From the NCBI GenBank assembly GCA_900547405.1, contig URGL01000005.1, forward strand, positions 1-64,000: a stretch of 64,000 nt of DNA, given 5' to 3'. The position numbers and the translations under genes are program-made. Below, piece by piece: positions 7,141 through 14,487 of this stretch. The stretch is from an uncultured Eubacteriales bacterium. Lineage in GTDB: Bacteria; Bacillota; Clostridia; Oscillospirales; Oscillospiraceae. Numbering within the stretch: the stretch's first letter is position 1; every line of letters begins with the position of its first letter. The notes under the pieces are model-generated. The model was not told where the DNA came from and did not search any database. It saw only the letters and a program-made list of their open reading frames with translations.

Positions 7141-8673
7141 TTATGCTTCTTTCACCCATAGGCGATAATCCCCCGATTGGAAAACATCCTGATAGTTTTC
7201 TTTCAAAATGCTCTGTATCGCCTCTGGCTCTATGTTTTCCATTCCGGTCACCACCCAGCGGGCATCAGCGGAGCGGAGATAGCCTTGGATCTCTTCTCCA
7301 ATTTCCGGATCCAGCCGGATATAGTGGGGCTGCCAGTCCCCATATCTGATGGGGGGCTGAAGCCCCGCCTGGAGATACCAGCTGGAGCAGGAGGTCAGGC
7401 CATAGACATAGACATGATTTCTCTCCTCCTCCGGGATCTGGGCAAGCACCGCCTGGATGGCATCATAATCCTCCCGGTCCTCCCGATCCGTCAGGGCGCA
7501 ATACATGGCGTATCGGATCTCTTCCAGGGCCCGGGGGCGAAATACCGGCCATTGCGCCCGGAGCAAGTCCAGAGCGATCAGGCAGCTCAGGCACAGGCAT
7601 ATCACCTGCCAGGAACGCCGCCACCGCTGGGAACGGCGGCAGCCTCGCAGGAGCAGAAATCCGGCAAACACCAAGTTGGGAATGGCCAAGGTAAAATAGT
7701 GGCAGTAGCCGTTGCCCATCAGCGCGGCGGCATACACCGTCAGAGCCGAGGCTCCAAAGAACAGCCAGCATTTCCAGTCCTTCTCCCGGTAGACCGCCAA
7801 AAATGCCAAGGGGATCAGGGGCAGCAGCAGGCAGACCCGAACCGCTCCCATAGAGCGAAGACTCTCCAGCACCCCTCCTTCCTCTGAATAGGCAAACCCG
7901 AAGAGGAACACCTGGCTGAGCATATCCGGTAGGATCCCTTTCCACCAGCACCACAGGAGCCCCGGCATTGTCCCCACCGCCACGCCAAGAAGAAACGCCC
8001 CGGCATTGGTGAAGAGGTTTCGGATTCGCTTCCAGACAACCAGGTTGCAGGTTACCGTCAGAAGAATGGCGCCGATCAGAGCGGCATTGGTCACCCGGAT
8101 CAATGCCATGATCCCGAAAACCACCCCGTAGAAGAACCCAGCCTTTCCGCTGTGGTCTTGGTTTTCCGGCGTTGGCAGCCTGGTGCCGTTCAGGTATTTT
8201 AAGAAGAGATACAGGCAGGGCATCAAAAAGGGCAGCGACAGCTCCTCTGTCAGATTGCCTCCGGACATGGTGTAGCTCATCACATAGCCCATCGGCAGCA
8301 GGAGCAGCAGTGCCGCCCACAGGGGCGCCCCATCCTCCGTTGCCAGGTCAAAGCACTTCACCGCAAAATAGAGGCTTACGGACAGGCACAGCCACTGGAC
8401 CAGGAAAATCCCCAGCCGGCCAGGCGCGATCACCGCGCCCAGGTATTCCAGCCAGAAAAGATAGGGTCCCTTCATATCGAAGTAATCCCGGTAAGGAAGC
8501 TTTCCCTGGGCCATGCCCTGTCCTACCAGCCGGAAAAAGGCAGCATCCTGCCCTACCTCAAACTGCAGAAGCGGTGTCGTACTCCGGGAGCAGGCCAGAA
8601 GGAATACAGCCGCCGCCAGCACCAGCAGAACCGTGCGGACAACGGAAGCGAATATCGTTTTTTTACGTTCCAT
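7141..8673 (-). CDS. GT-C type glycosyltransferase-like membrane protein
   Basis: Polytopic protein of 510 residues with roughly ten hydrophobic segments. The N-terminal part has the acidic-residue pattern of PMT/ArnT-like GT-C enzymes: FEVGQDAAFFRLVGQGM then KLPYRDYFDMKGP, in the first extracytoplasmic loop where catalytic acid and lipid-phosphate-sugar binding residues lie. The C-terminal about 120 residues form a soluble domain (YAMYCALTDREDREDYDAI...NHVYVYG). It probably transfers a sugar from a polyprenyl-phosphate donor on the outer face of the membrane; the acceptor is unknown. First gene of a three-gene minus-strand operon with the lipoprotein and the SLH protein. Confidence 0.75.
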   Translation of the reverse strand: MERKKTIFASVVRTVLLVLAAAVFLLACSRSTTPLLQFEVGQDAAFFRLVGQGMAQGKLPYRDYFDMKGPYLFWLEYLGAVIAPGRLGIFLVQWLCLSVSLYFAVKCFDLATEDGAPLWAALLLLLPMGYVMSYTMSGGNLTEELSLPFLMPCLYLFLKYLNGTRLPTPENQDHSGKAGFFYGVVFGIMALIRVTNAALIGAILLTVTCNLVVWKRIRNLFTNAGAFLLGVAVGTMPGLLWCWWKGILPDMLSQVFLFGFAYSEEGGVLESLRSMGAVRVCLLLPLIPLAFLAVYREKDWKCWLFFGASALTVYAAALMGNGYCHYFTLAIPNLVFAGFLLLRGCRRSQRWRRSWQVICLCLSCLIALDLLRAQWPVFRPRALEEIRYAMYCALTDREDREDYDAIQAVLAQIPEEERNHVYVYGLTSCSSWYLQAGLQPPIRYGDWQPHYIRLDPEIGEEIQGYLRSADARWVVTGMENIEPEAIQSILKENYQDVFQSGDYRLWVKEA

Positions 8674-8711
8674 AGCGTTGGCGCTCCCTTTCCTTGTCGA
8701 AACATGGGTCT

Positions 8712-8740
8712 ATTGTACCTAAAAGAACTGCCGCCGTAAA
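8712..8740 (-). promoter_or_regulatory. Probable promoter of the surface operon
   Basis: TTTACG (8735-8740) and TACAAT (8712-8717) with a 17-nt spacer on the minus strand. The -35 overlaps the 5' arm of the upstream operon's terminator. Confidence 0.45.
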
Positions 8741-8762
8741 GAGGGAATTTCTTACGGCGGCA
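8721..8762 (-). terminator. Terminator of the corrinoid/iron ABC operon
   Basis: Perfect 11-bp stem TGCCGCCGTAA/TTACGGCGGCA (8729-8739 with 8752-8762). On the minus strand it is followed by AGTTCTTTT. Confidence 0.8.
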
Positions 8763-8776
8763 AAATTTTTACATTT

Positions 8777-9550
8777 TCAGTGGGGTACGTATTCCAAACT
8801 GTCGAAGCAGGGATCATATTTGCCCTTCTCCATATGGTAAAGCTGGGCAATATAGGCAGAGGTAAAAATCTCCGCCGGAGGACCCACCCGGTCGATGCGG
8901 TTTCCCGCCACGCAGACCACAGTGTCTGAGACTCGCTCTGCCAGCTCCAGCTCGTGAAGAGAGACCAGCACGGCAATTTTCCGGTCCCGGACCAGCTCTT
9001 TCAGAACAGTCAGCAGCTCCAGTTTATACCGGATATCCAGATAGCTGGTCGGCTCATCCAGTACAATGATCTCCGGCTCCTGGCACAGAGCTCGGGCAAG
9101 CAGGATTCTCTGCCGCTGGCCATCACTGATGGCGGAAAAGGGCCGTTCGGCGATTTCCCCGGCATTGACCCGATCCAGAGAGGCCTGAACCACTTCCTTG
9201 TCCCGTTCCCCCAGCAGTCCCAGGGCACCGGTGTAGGGGTAGCGGCCCGTGGCCACCACATCCCGGCAGGTCATGAGCTCCGGATGAATGCGCTCGGTCA
9301 TAACAATGGCCATTTTCTGAGCGATCTCCCGGCGGGAAAGCCGGTCCATAGCAGCATTCTCCACCAGCACCGTACCGGATATTTTGCCAAGCTGCCCCAC
9401 AATGGTTTTTAAGATCGTGGACTTTCCGGAGCCGTTAGGGCCAATGAGGGTGACGATTTTCCCCTTCTGGACTTCCAGGCAGACATTTTGGATCAATGCC
9501 TTGCCGTCGTAGCCCACAGACAGGTCCTGGGTTTGCAGATAGGCACTCAT
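8777..9550 (-). CDS. ABC transporter ATP-binding protein (FecE/BtuD type)
   Basis: Nucleotide-binding subunit powering a FecCD-type importer for iron-siderophore, heme or cobalamin. Seen: Walker A GPNGSGKST, the Q-loop region around IVMTERIHPEL, signature ISDGQRQR (DGQ in place of SGGQ), Walker B IIVLDEPTSYLD and switch histidine VSLHELELAE. At 257 residues it is the usual size. Its ATG overlaps the permease stop by four bases (ATGA), so the two are translationally coupled. It is the last gene of the cobalamin-riboswitch operon, which favours a corrinoid or tetrapyrrole substrate over a siderophore; this is inference. Confidence 0.93.
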   Translation of the reverse strand: MSAYLQTQDLSVGYDGKALIQNVCLEVQKGKIVTLIGPNGSGKSTILKTIVGQLGKISGTVLVENAAMDRLSRREIAQKMAIVMTERIHPELMTCRDVVATGRYPYTGALGLLGERDKEVVQASLDRVNAGEIAERPFSAISDGQRQRILLARALCQEPEIIVLDEPTSYLDIRYKLELLTVLKELVRDRKIAVLVSLHELELAERVSDTVVCVAGNRIDRVGPPAEIFTSAYIAQLYHMEKGKYDPCFDSLEYVPH

Positions 9551-10566
9551 GCTTCCGCCCCCTTTCTGCGCAACATCATATAGATGACGACGGGGGCTCC
9601 AAAAACGGCGGTGACAGAGCTGATGCTCATTTCCGTGGGGGCAAAGGCCGTCCGGGCAATCAGGTCACAGCCCAGACAGAAGGCACTGCCTCCCAGGAAG
9701 CAGGCGGGAATCAGCACCATGGGTTCCGCCGTGCCAAAAAGGCGCTTCATCAGGTGCGGCACAGCAATGCCCACAAAGGAGATGGGCCCGGCAAAGGCTG
9801 TGACACAGGCAGAGAGAATGCTGCTGAGGAGGATCAGTGCCGCCCGGAAGGCCTTCAGCGGCACACCCATATTCTGGGCGTAGACCTCCCCCAACTGGTA
9901 GGCCCGGATGGGCTTACTCATGAGGAAGCTCAAAACCAATGCCACGCCGCAGACCAGAGTCATCGTCCCCACGTCCGCCCAAGACCGGCCGGAAAAGGAG
10001 CCCACAGACCAGTTGTGTAGATTTACGATGTTGGAGTCATCGGCGAAGGTGACCAAAAAGTCCGTCAGTGCCGAGCAGATATAGCCGATCATCACGCCGC
10101 AGACCACCAGCATACTCATCTGATGGACTTTCTGAGAAATGACCAGTACAAAGCCCATAGAGATCATGGCTCCGGCAAAGGCCGCAAGGATCAGGGTGGC
10201 TGAGCTGGTGGCCCGTCCTCCCGTAAAAAATAGGACCATGGCGATGCACACGGTGAACTTGGCACCGGAGGACACGCCCAGCACAAAGGGACCGGCGATG
10301 GGGTTATGGAAGAAGGTCTGCAACAGATAGCCGGATACGGACAGGGCTCCGCCCAGCACCAGCGCCGACAGAAGCCTGGGCAGACGAATCGACCAAATAA
10401 TGTTCTTATTGGTACCTGTAACGCCGGGATCAAAGAGAATGCTTCGAATCTCTCCGGCAGAAATGGTCACTGACCCGGCATGGAGATTCCACAGGGAAAA
10501 TCCAGCGGTCAGCACCAGCAATATTACAAATCCGACCAGGATCCGGCCACGTTTCTCTTTCATCAT
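9547..10566 (-). CDS. FecCD-family ABC transporter permease (BtuC/FhuB type)
   Basis: Integral membrane subunit of 339 residues with the expected run of about ten helices. The PF01032 signature regions are present: RLPRLLSALVLGGALSVSGY, then NPIAGPFVLGVSSGAKF, and near the C-terminus GPISFVGIAVPHLMKRLFG, which is the coupling-helix region contacting the ATPase. It forms the channel of a homodimeric importer with the 8777-9550 ATPase. The gene begins 11 bases after the binding-protein gene ends. Confidence 0.94.
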   Translation of the reverse strand: MMKEKRGRILVGFVILLVLTAGFSLWNLHAGSVTISAGEIRSILFDPGVTGTNKNIIWSIRLPRLLSALVLGGALSVSGYLLQTFFHNPIAGPFVLGVSSGAKFTVCIAMVLFFTGGRATSSATLILAAFAGAMISMGFVLVISQKVHQMSMLVVCGVMIGYICSALTDFLVTFADDSNIVNLHNWSVGSFSGRSWADVGTMTLVCGVALVLSFLMSKPIRAYQLGEVYAQNMGVPLKAFRAALILLSSILSACVTAFAGPISFVGIAVPHLMKRLFGTAEPMVLIPACFLGGSAFCLGCDLIARTAFAPTEMSISSVTAVFGAPVVIYMMLRRKGAEA

Positions 10567-10577
10567 CCGCTACCCCG

Positions 10578-11735
10578 TCACTGTAAATGCTTCAAATACC
10601 GCAGCTGTCCATCGCTTCCCGTGGCGACGGCGTTCACATCCAGAATGAAGTCCCCCAGGGACATGGTCTCCTGGTAAAAGTTCTTGGACAGGCACCAGAC
10701 ATTGCCCTCTTTCACGGCCTTGGTATCCGCCAGGGTGGGCATCTTTTCAAGCAGGGCGGACAAAGAATCCAGCTCTCCGTCCACAATGCTGTTGTAAATC
10801 AGAATATCGGCATCCTGTACTCCCTGATAGAAGGCCTCCATCTGAATGGTCATGGTGGAGGTGCCCACATCCGCCTGGTCCTCGCTGAAGGAGACGTTCT
10901 CACAGCCCGCCAGGCCTATGGCGCAGGACACATAGTCCGAGGGCCGACGGACGTTGATGCCGCCGGAGGTGGTAATGTAGAAGAAGGAAACGGTTTTGCC
11001 CGTGGGTTCCTGATTCATAACCGGTTCCAGGGCGGCAAGCATGCTGTCATAGTAGGCAGCAGCCTCTTCTTCTTTGTTCACCAGGGCACTGAAGAGCTTG
11101 ATCCACTCCATCCGGCCCAGAGGGTGGCTTTCGTAGCTGGAAAGCTCCACCAGGACGGGAAGGCCCAGACTCCGGAGCTTCTCCAGCACTTCGGGTGCGT
11201 GATAGATCATGGCGTTTTCAATGACCAGGTTGCAGCCGGAGCCCAGGACGGTTTCGTAATCCGGAGCAGAATACTTTCCGGCGTAGGCGATTTTTCCCTC
11301 TTCCATCGCCTGCTTGGCCTCAGGAAGATACCAGGCGTCCGCCTTCTGGCTGCTGAGAATGATGCTGTCCAGAGCGTTCAGCTCGATGAAATGGTCCATG
11401 GCTCCGGTGGACACCAGATAAATCTGGTCCAGAGGCTGCTGCAGAACCGTCACCGTATCCGGTACTTCTTCCGGCACCGGCATATCCTCCCCCACCACCA
11501 GGTAGGTCTGGTCCTCGCCGATGGTCAGCAGCTTATAGCCCTCCTCGCTGTAGGACACAGAAAAACCTGTGGCATAGCTCAGTGGCATAACCTTCTCAAA
11601 CAGGAGCTCTTCATAGCGCACTGCCTGGGAGGCCGTCTCCGCCTGAGGCTGGGTCGTGGCCACATTCTCCGGCCCACCGCAGGCGGCCAGCAGCAGGGTC
11701 AGACAGAGGGCAAGCAGAATCAGCCGTTTTTTCAT
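10578..11735 (-). CDS. ABC transporter substrate-binding lipoprotein (BtuF/FepB-like)
   Basis: Lipoprotein with lipobox LLLAAC (Cys about residue 19) and a short polar linker, then two lobes joined by a helix as in class III periplasmic binding proteins. ETVLGSGCNLVIENAMIYHAPEVLEKLRSLGLPV and GRMEWIKLFSALVNKEEEAAAYYDSM are typical of the family. At 385 residues it is slightly longer than BtuF. The ligand cannot be read from sequence; the riboswitch upstream and the chelatase in the same operon point to corrinoids, cobalt-loaded tetrapyrroles or heme. It overlaps the preceding lipoprotein gene by four bases. Confidence 0.9.
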   Translation of the reverse strand: MKKRLILLALCLTLLLAACGGPENVATTQPQAETASQAVRYEELLFEKVMPLSYATGFSVSYSEEGYKLLTIGEDQTYLVVGEDMPVPEEVPDTVTVLQQPLDQIYLVSTGAMDHFIELNALDSIILSSQKADAWYLPEAKQAMEEGKIAYAGKYSAPDYETVLGSGCNLVIENAMIYHAPEVLEKLRSLGLPVLVELSSYESHPLGRMEWIKLFSALVNKEEEAAAYYDSMLAALEPVMNQEPTGKTVSFFYITTSGGINVRRPSDYVSCAIGLAGCENVSFSEDQADVGTSTMTIQMEAFYQGVQDADILIYNSIVDGELDSLSALLEKMPTLADTKAVKEGNVWCLSKNFYQETMSLGDFILDVNAVATGSDGQLRYLKHLQ

Positions 11736-12610
11736 TTCGCGACCACCGTAGCAGAATCAAAGGTAATGGCGTATTCGATCTCGTGGGGTGTGCTCATAGC
11801 CGTAGTGTCCGCCGCCACATCGATTTTCCGGTCCAGCACCTCCACAGGGATCTCAAACAGAGAGCCGCCCTCAGTGGTCAAGGGCAGATACTTTTCTCCG
11901 TTTACGATCATATAGTCATATTTGCTGCTGCTGAACTGGATCCTTGCCGTGGCCTTACCCTCGGCTACGGTGAGTTCGCTGGGCGTCAGCAGCGTTGTCT
12001 TTCCGGTGCCGCCCTCCAGAGTGGCGTTGATTTCATAGATACCGTCGGCCAACTCGGATACAGGCGTGCTCTTTGGCTCCGGGTTGGAAACAGAGACCTT
12101 ATGATCGTACCACTTGCCCTTCTTACCGATGAGGGCCAGGTCGAACTCCTGATCCAGGGCAGGCACGGGGATGTCGAAGCCATAGACAGTTTCCTTCAGG
12201 CCATCGGGGTAGGTGACCTCATCCTCGGTGTGCTCCAGCAGTACAGCTCCGTCCTTCTGAGCGTCCTCGGCCAGGCCGGGATACAGGTTCAGGATGGATG
12301 TGGAAGCCAGACTCACATGGATGGTCATCTGCCCATTCTTAACGGTCAAGGTACCCTTTCCGTTCATGGTCTCATTGGCGTGGAACATGGAGCTGTCGGT
12401 GTTGAAATCCGCCAGATAAACGCCGTCCTCCAGCGCCGGGGCAGCTTCCGTGGCAGCTTCTGTGGTTTCAGCTTCCGTGGTTTCCGGAGCCTCGGTCACC
12501 ACGGTGGTGGTTTCCGGAGCGGTGGTCTCGGCAGGAGCGGACTTGGCGCAGGCTGCCAGACTGGAGGCCAGAGCCGCCACAGCCAGGATCATAGCAATAT
12601 GTTTTTTCAT
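11732..12610 (-). CDS. Lipoprotein with two tandem DGxY beta-domains (tetrapyrrole/metal uptake accessory?)
   Basis: Exported lipoprotein (lipobox LAAC, Cys about residue 21) with a Thr/Glu-rich linker (residues 25-60, TTEAxETTEAETTEA type). Two domains of similar layout follow. Domain 1 (about 62-165) starts EDGVYLADF, has GTLTVKNGQMTIHVSLAS and ends FDIPVPALDQEFDLAL. Domain 2 (about 187-290) starts ADGIYEINATL, has SELTVAEGKATARIQFSSS and ends FEIPVEVLDRKIDVA. The shared DGxY, LTVxxGxxTxxI and F(D/E)IPV features suggest internal duplication of a beta-sandwich. I do not recognise a characterised family. A role in capturing the ABC importer's ligand at the wall is inferred from operon position between cbiK and the binding-protein gene. 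Confidence 0.7.
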   Translation of the reverse strand: MKKHIAMILAVAALASSLAACAKSAPAETTAPETTTVVTEAPETTEAETTEAATEAAPALEDGVYLADFNTDSSMFHANETMNGKGTLTVKNGQMTIHVSLASTSILNLYPGLAEDAQKDGAVLLEHTEDEVTYPDGLKETVYGFDIPVPALDQEFDLALIGKKGKWYDHKVSVSNPEPKSTPVSELADGIYEINATLEGGTGKTTLLTPSELTVAEGKATARIQFSSSKYDYMIVNGEKYLPLTTEGGSLFEIPVEVLDRKIDVAADTTAMSTPHEIEYAITFDSATVVAK

Positions 12611-12668
12611 TTTTCATTACCTCGCAATATTTGTCTTAACCTATGGGCTTCTCGGTTGATTCCGAGCA

Positions 12669-12751
12669 GCTTTGAAAGCCTCGCCAAACCGTGGGGCTTT
12701 CAAAGCCGTTCCGATGGAAACACCTCTCCGGGGAGGTCCCCCCGGAGAGGC
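12669..12751 (-). terminator. Intercistronic hairpins after cbiK
   Basis: Two structures lie between cbiK and the next lipoprotein gene. One is a strong stem-loop built on CCTCTCCGG/CCGGAGAGG (about 12725-12751), followed by TGTTTCC on the minus strand. The other is a perfect 12-bp inverted repeat GCTTTGAAAGCC/GGCTTTCAAAGC (12669-12680 and 12695-12706, 14-nt loop). The T tract is poor and no promoter is visible after it, so it probably lowers rather than stops expression of the transporter genes. Confidence 0.5.
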
Positions 12752-12760
12752 AGATCTTAT

Positions 12761-13984
12761 TTACTTCAGAGCGTCCTTGCAATGCGCAACATACAGCTGC
12801 TGCACAGCGGGGATACGGCCCAGACCGGAGATCTGGCAAGTCACGTTCAGATCGGCAGCCTCGAACATGGTCTTCCAGGAATCGTCATCGGAACCGGCCA
12901 TATCGTTATTGGCATGGTCACCGGCAACGACCATCAGAGGACGGAGCACCACATTGGTGTAACCGGCGGCCTTCACAGCCTCGATGACATTCTCGCAGGC
13001 GGTCTCCTCGGGCTCGCCTTCTACGGTGCCGATGAAGACGTTCTTGTAGCCCAGCTTCTCCATCTGGGTCTGCATCTGGCTGTAGGTCACCTTGGCGACA
13101 TGGGCAGTGCCGTGGCCCATGAAGACGAAGGCGGTACCGGCCTCAGCGGCCTTGTCGGTGCTCTCAAAACCGGCTTCGGCCAGAGCGGCCTCCACGACAG
13201 CCTTGGCAACCGCTTCCTTATCGGCGTTGATCACGGTAGCATCGGAGCCAACCTCACCCAGCATGGGCTCAGCAACCTTGATGGAGTCGAACTTGTCCTT
13301 ATAGGCCTCCAGGGTCTCCATCATCTCATCATACTCAGCACCGTGCATCAGGTGGGTGGGCTGCACCAGCAGCTCCTTCACGCCATTGGCAACGGCGCGC
13401 TCCATGGCCTGCTCCATGTTGTCGATCTTCTCGCCGTCACGGGCCTGGACATGGTTGATGATGATCTGTGCGGTGAAGGCACGGCGGACAGCCCAATCGG
13501 GGAAGGCCTCGGCCAGAGCATCCTCGATGCCCTTGATGTCCTCTGTGCGGCTGTCGTTGAAGGAGGTGCCGAAGGAAACCACCAGCAGCTCCTTTTCGCC
13601 GATGTCGTCCTGGTTCCGGGGATCATCCTTGGAGGCATCGCCGGTATCCAGGCCAAAGTACTCAGGGCTGGCCTCTTCGCCTTCTACCAGCTCCTTCTGG
13701 GCATCGGTCAGAGCGTCCCAGGCAGCCTTGGCATCCAGGCACTGCTGATCGGTATTTTCGTTCCGGGTCTGGACATAGATTTCATCGATCAGTTCGGCGA
13801 CATGGTCGGCGGCAGCCTTGTCCAGCTCCTCCTGGGAAGCAGTCTCCTCGGTGGTAGGTGCTTCGGTGGTGGCGGCCTCAGTAGTGGGGGCCTCTGTGGT
13901 GGCAGGAGTCTCGGTCTTGGCACCGCAGGCGGCCATAGCCAGAACCATGCAGGCGCACAGGGCCAGCGCAAGAATCTTCTTCAT
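12761..13984 (-). CDS. cbiK: Exported sirohydrochlorin cobaltochelatase (CbiK), lipoprotein form
   Basis: CbiK inserts cobalt (or iron) into sirohydrochlorin. The chelatase domain begins with ELLVVSFGTSF and has the two active-site histidine regions PTHLMHGAEYDEM and FMGHGTAH, plus MVVAGDHANNDMAG. Unlike cytoplasmic CbiK (about 260 residues), this 407-residue protein has a signal peptide with lipobox LAMAAC (Cys20), a Thr/Glu linker (about 25-50), and a helical stretch (about 50-125) before the chelatase. The start at 13984 is set by AAAGAAGG; the longer frame runs into the leader. First gene behind the cobalamin riboswitch. Desulfovibrio has a periplasmic CbiK linked to metal/heme handling, so a role at the cell surface is plausible. 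Confidence 0.88.
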   Translation of the reverse strand: MKKILALALCACMVLAMAACGAKTETPATTEAPTTEAATTEAPTTEETASQEELDKAAADHVAELIDEIYVQTRNENTDQQCLDAKAAWDALTDAQKELVEGEEASPEYFGLDTGDASKDDPRNQDDIGEKELLVVSFGTSFNDSRTEDIKGIEDALAEAFPDWAVRRAFTAQIIINHVQARDGEKIDNMEQAMERAVANGVKELLVQPTHLMHGAEYDEMMETLEAYKDKFDSIKVAEPMLGEVGSDATVINADKEAVAKAVVEAALAEAGFESTDKAAEAGTAFVFMGHGTAHVAKVTYSQMQTQMEKLGYKNVFIGTVEGEPEETACENVIEAVKAAGYTNVVLRPLMVVAGDHANNDMAGSDDDSWKTMFEAADLNVTCQISGLGRIPAVQQLYVAHCKDALK

Positions 13985-14034
13985 TTTTAAAACCTTCTTT
14001 CGAAATCTTTGGGAAGGGAGCTTCCCATTCCGAA

Positions 14035-14067
14035 AAAATATAAAAGCGGCTGCATCTCCGCAGCCGC
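14035..14067 (-). terminator. Riboswitch-controlled intrinsic terminator
   Basis: GCGGCTGC/GCAGCCGC stem (14046-14053 with 14060-14067), 6-nt loop, followed on the minus strand by TTTTATATTTTTT. It lies between the cobalamin aptamer and cbiK, so it is the likely expression platform: ligand-bound aptamer would favour this stem and stop transcription. Confidence 0.85.
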
Positions 14068-14139
14068 GCTTCCTGTCAGTATGGTACACAACAAGTTATG
14101 TACACCAGCGGGAAGGTCGATTTGTAGACAGCAAACCGG

Positions 14140-14310
14140 AGATTCCACACAAAGGCAGGTCTCCTGACTCGGTTCACCGCTTTCTTCCCTTCCCAGTTTC
14201 CCAGTGGGTCTCACCCCCGGCAGGACCTTGCCGGGACTGCAAGAAAGCTCCCCATCACAGTGACTGTATCGTTCCGGACTTGCACCGGATTCCCTTTTCA
14301 CCGCCCAAAA
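14140..14310 (-). promoter_or_regulatory. Cobalamin riboswitch
   Basis: On the minus strand the B12 box AGTCAGGAGACCTGCC is exact (14154-14169). The conserved GAATCCGGTGCAAGTCCGGA element lies upstream at 14273-14292, in the order expected of the aptamer. The leader runs from the promoter at 14357-14385 to the terminator at 14035-14067. It controls cbiK and, through it, the lipoprotein/ABC operon. Confidence 0.95.
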
Positions 14311-14356
14311 CGGACGACACCTCTGTGCTGCTTTTATATTTATTCAGACGTAAGGC

Positions 14357-14385
14357 ATTATACCACGCATAAGGACGTTTGTCAA
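14357..14385 (-). promoter_or_regulatory. Consensus promoter of the cobalamin-riboswitch operon
   Basis: Perfect TTGACA (14380-14385), 17-nt spacer, perfect TATAAT (14357-14362) on the minus strand. Confidence 0.93.
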
Positions 14386-14414
14386 TCGCTGCCTGCTGCT
14401 GTATTTTCTTTGTC

Positions 14415-14443
14415 TTGACATTTCGCTCAGAATATACTATGAT
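14415..14443 (+). promoter_or_regulatory. Promoter of the first MATE gene
   Basis: TTGACA (14415-14420), 17-nt spacer, TATGAT (14438-14443). It is divergent from the riboswitch promoter, 29 bases away. Confidence 0.75.
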
Positions 14444-14487
14444 GATAGGACTTTTGTGTTCTATTTTTCGATTTTTTAGGAGGTACC

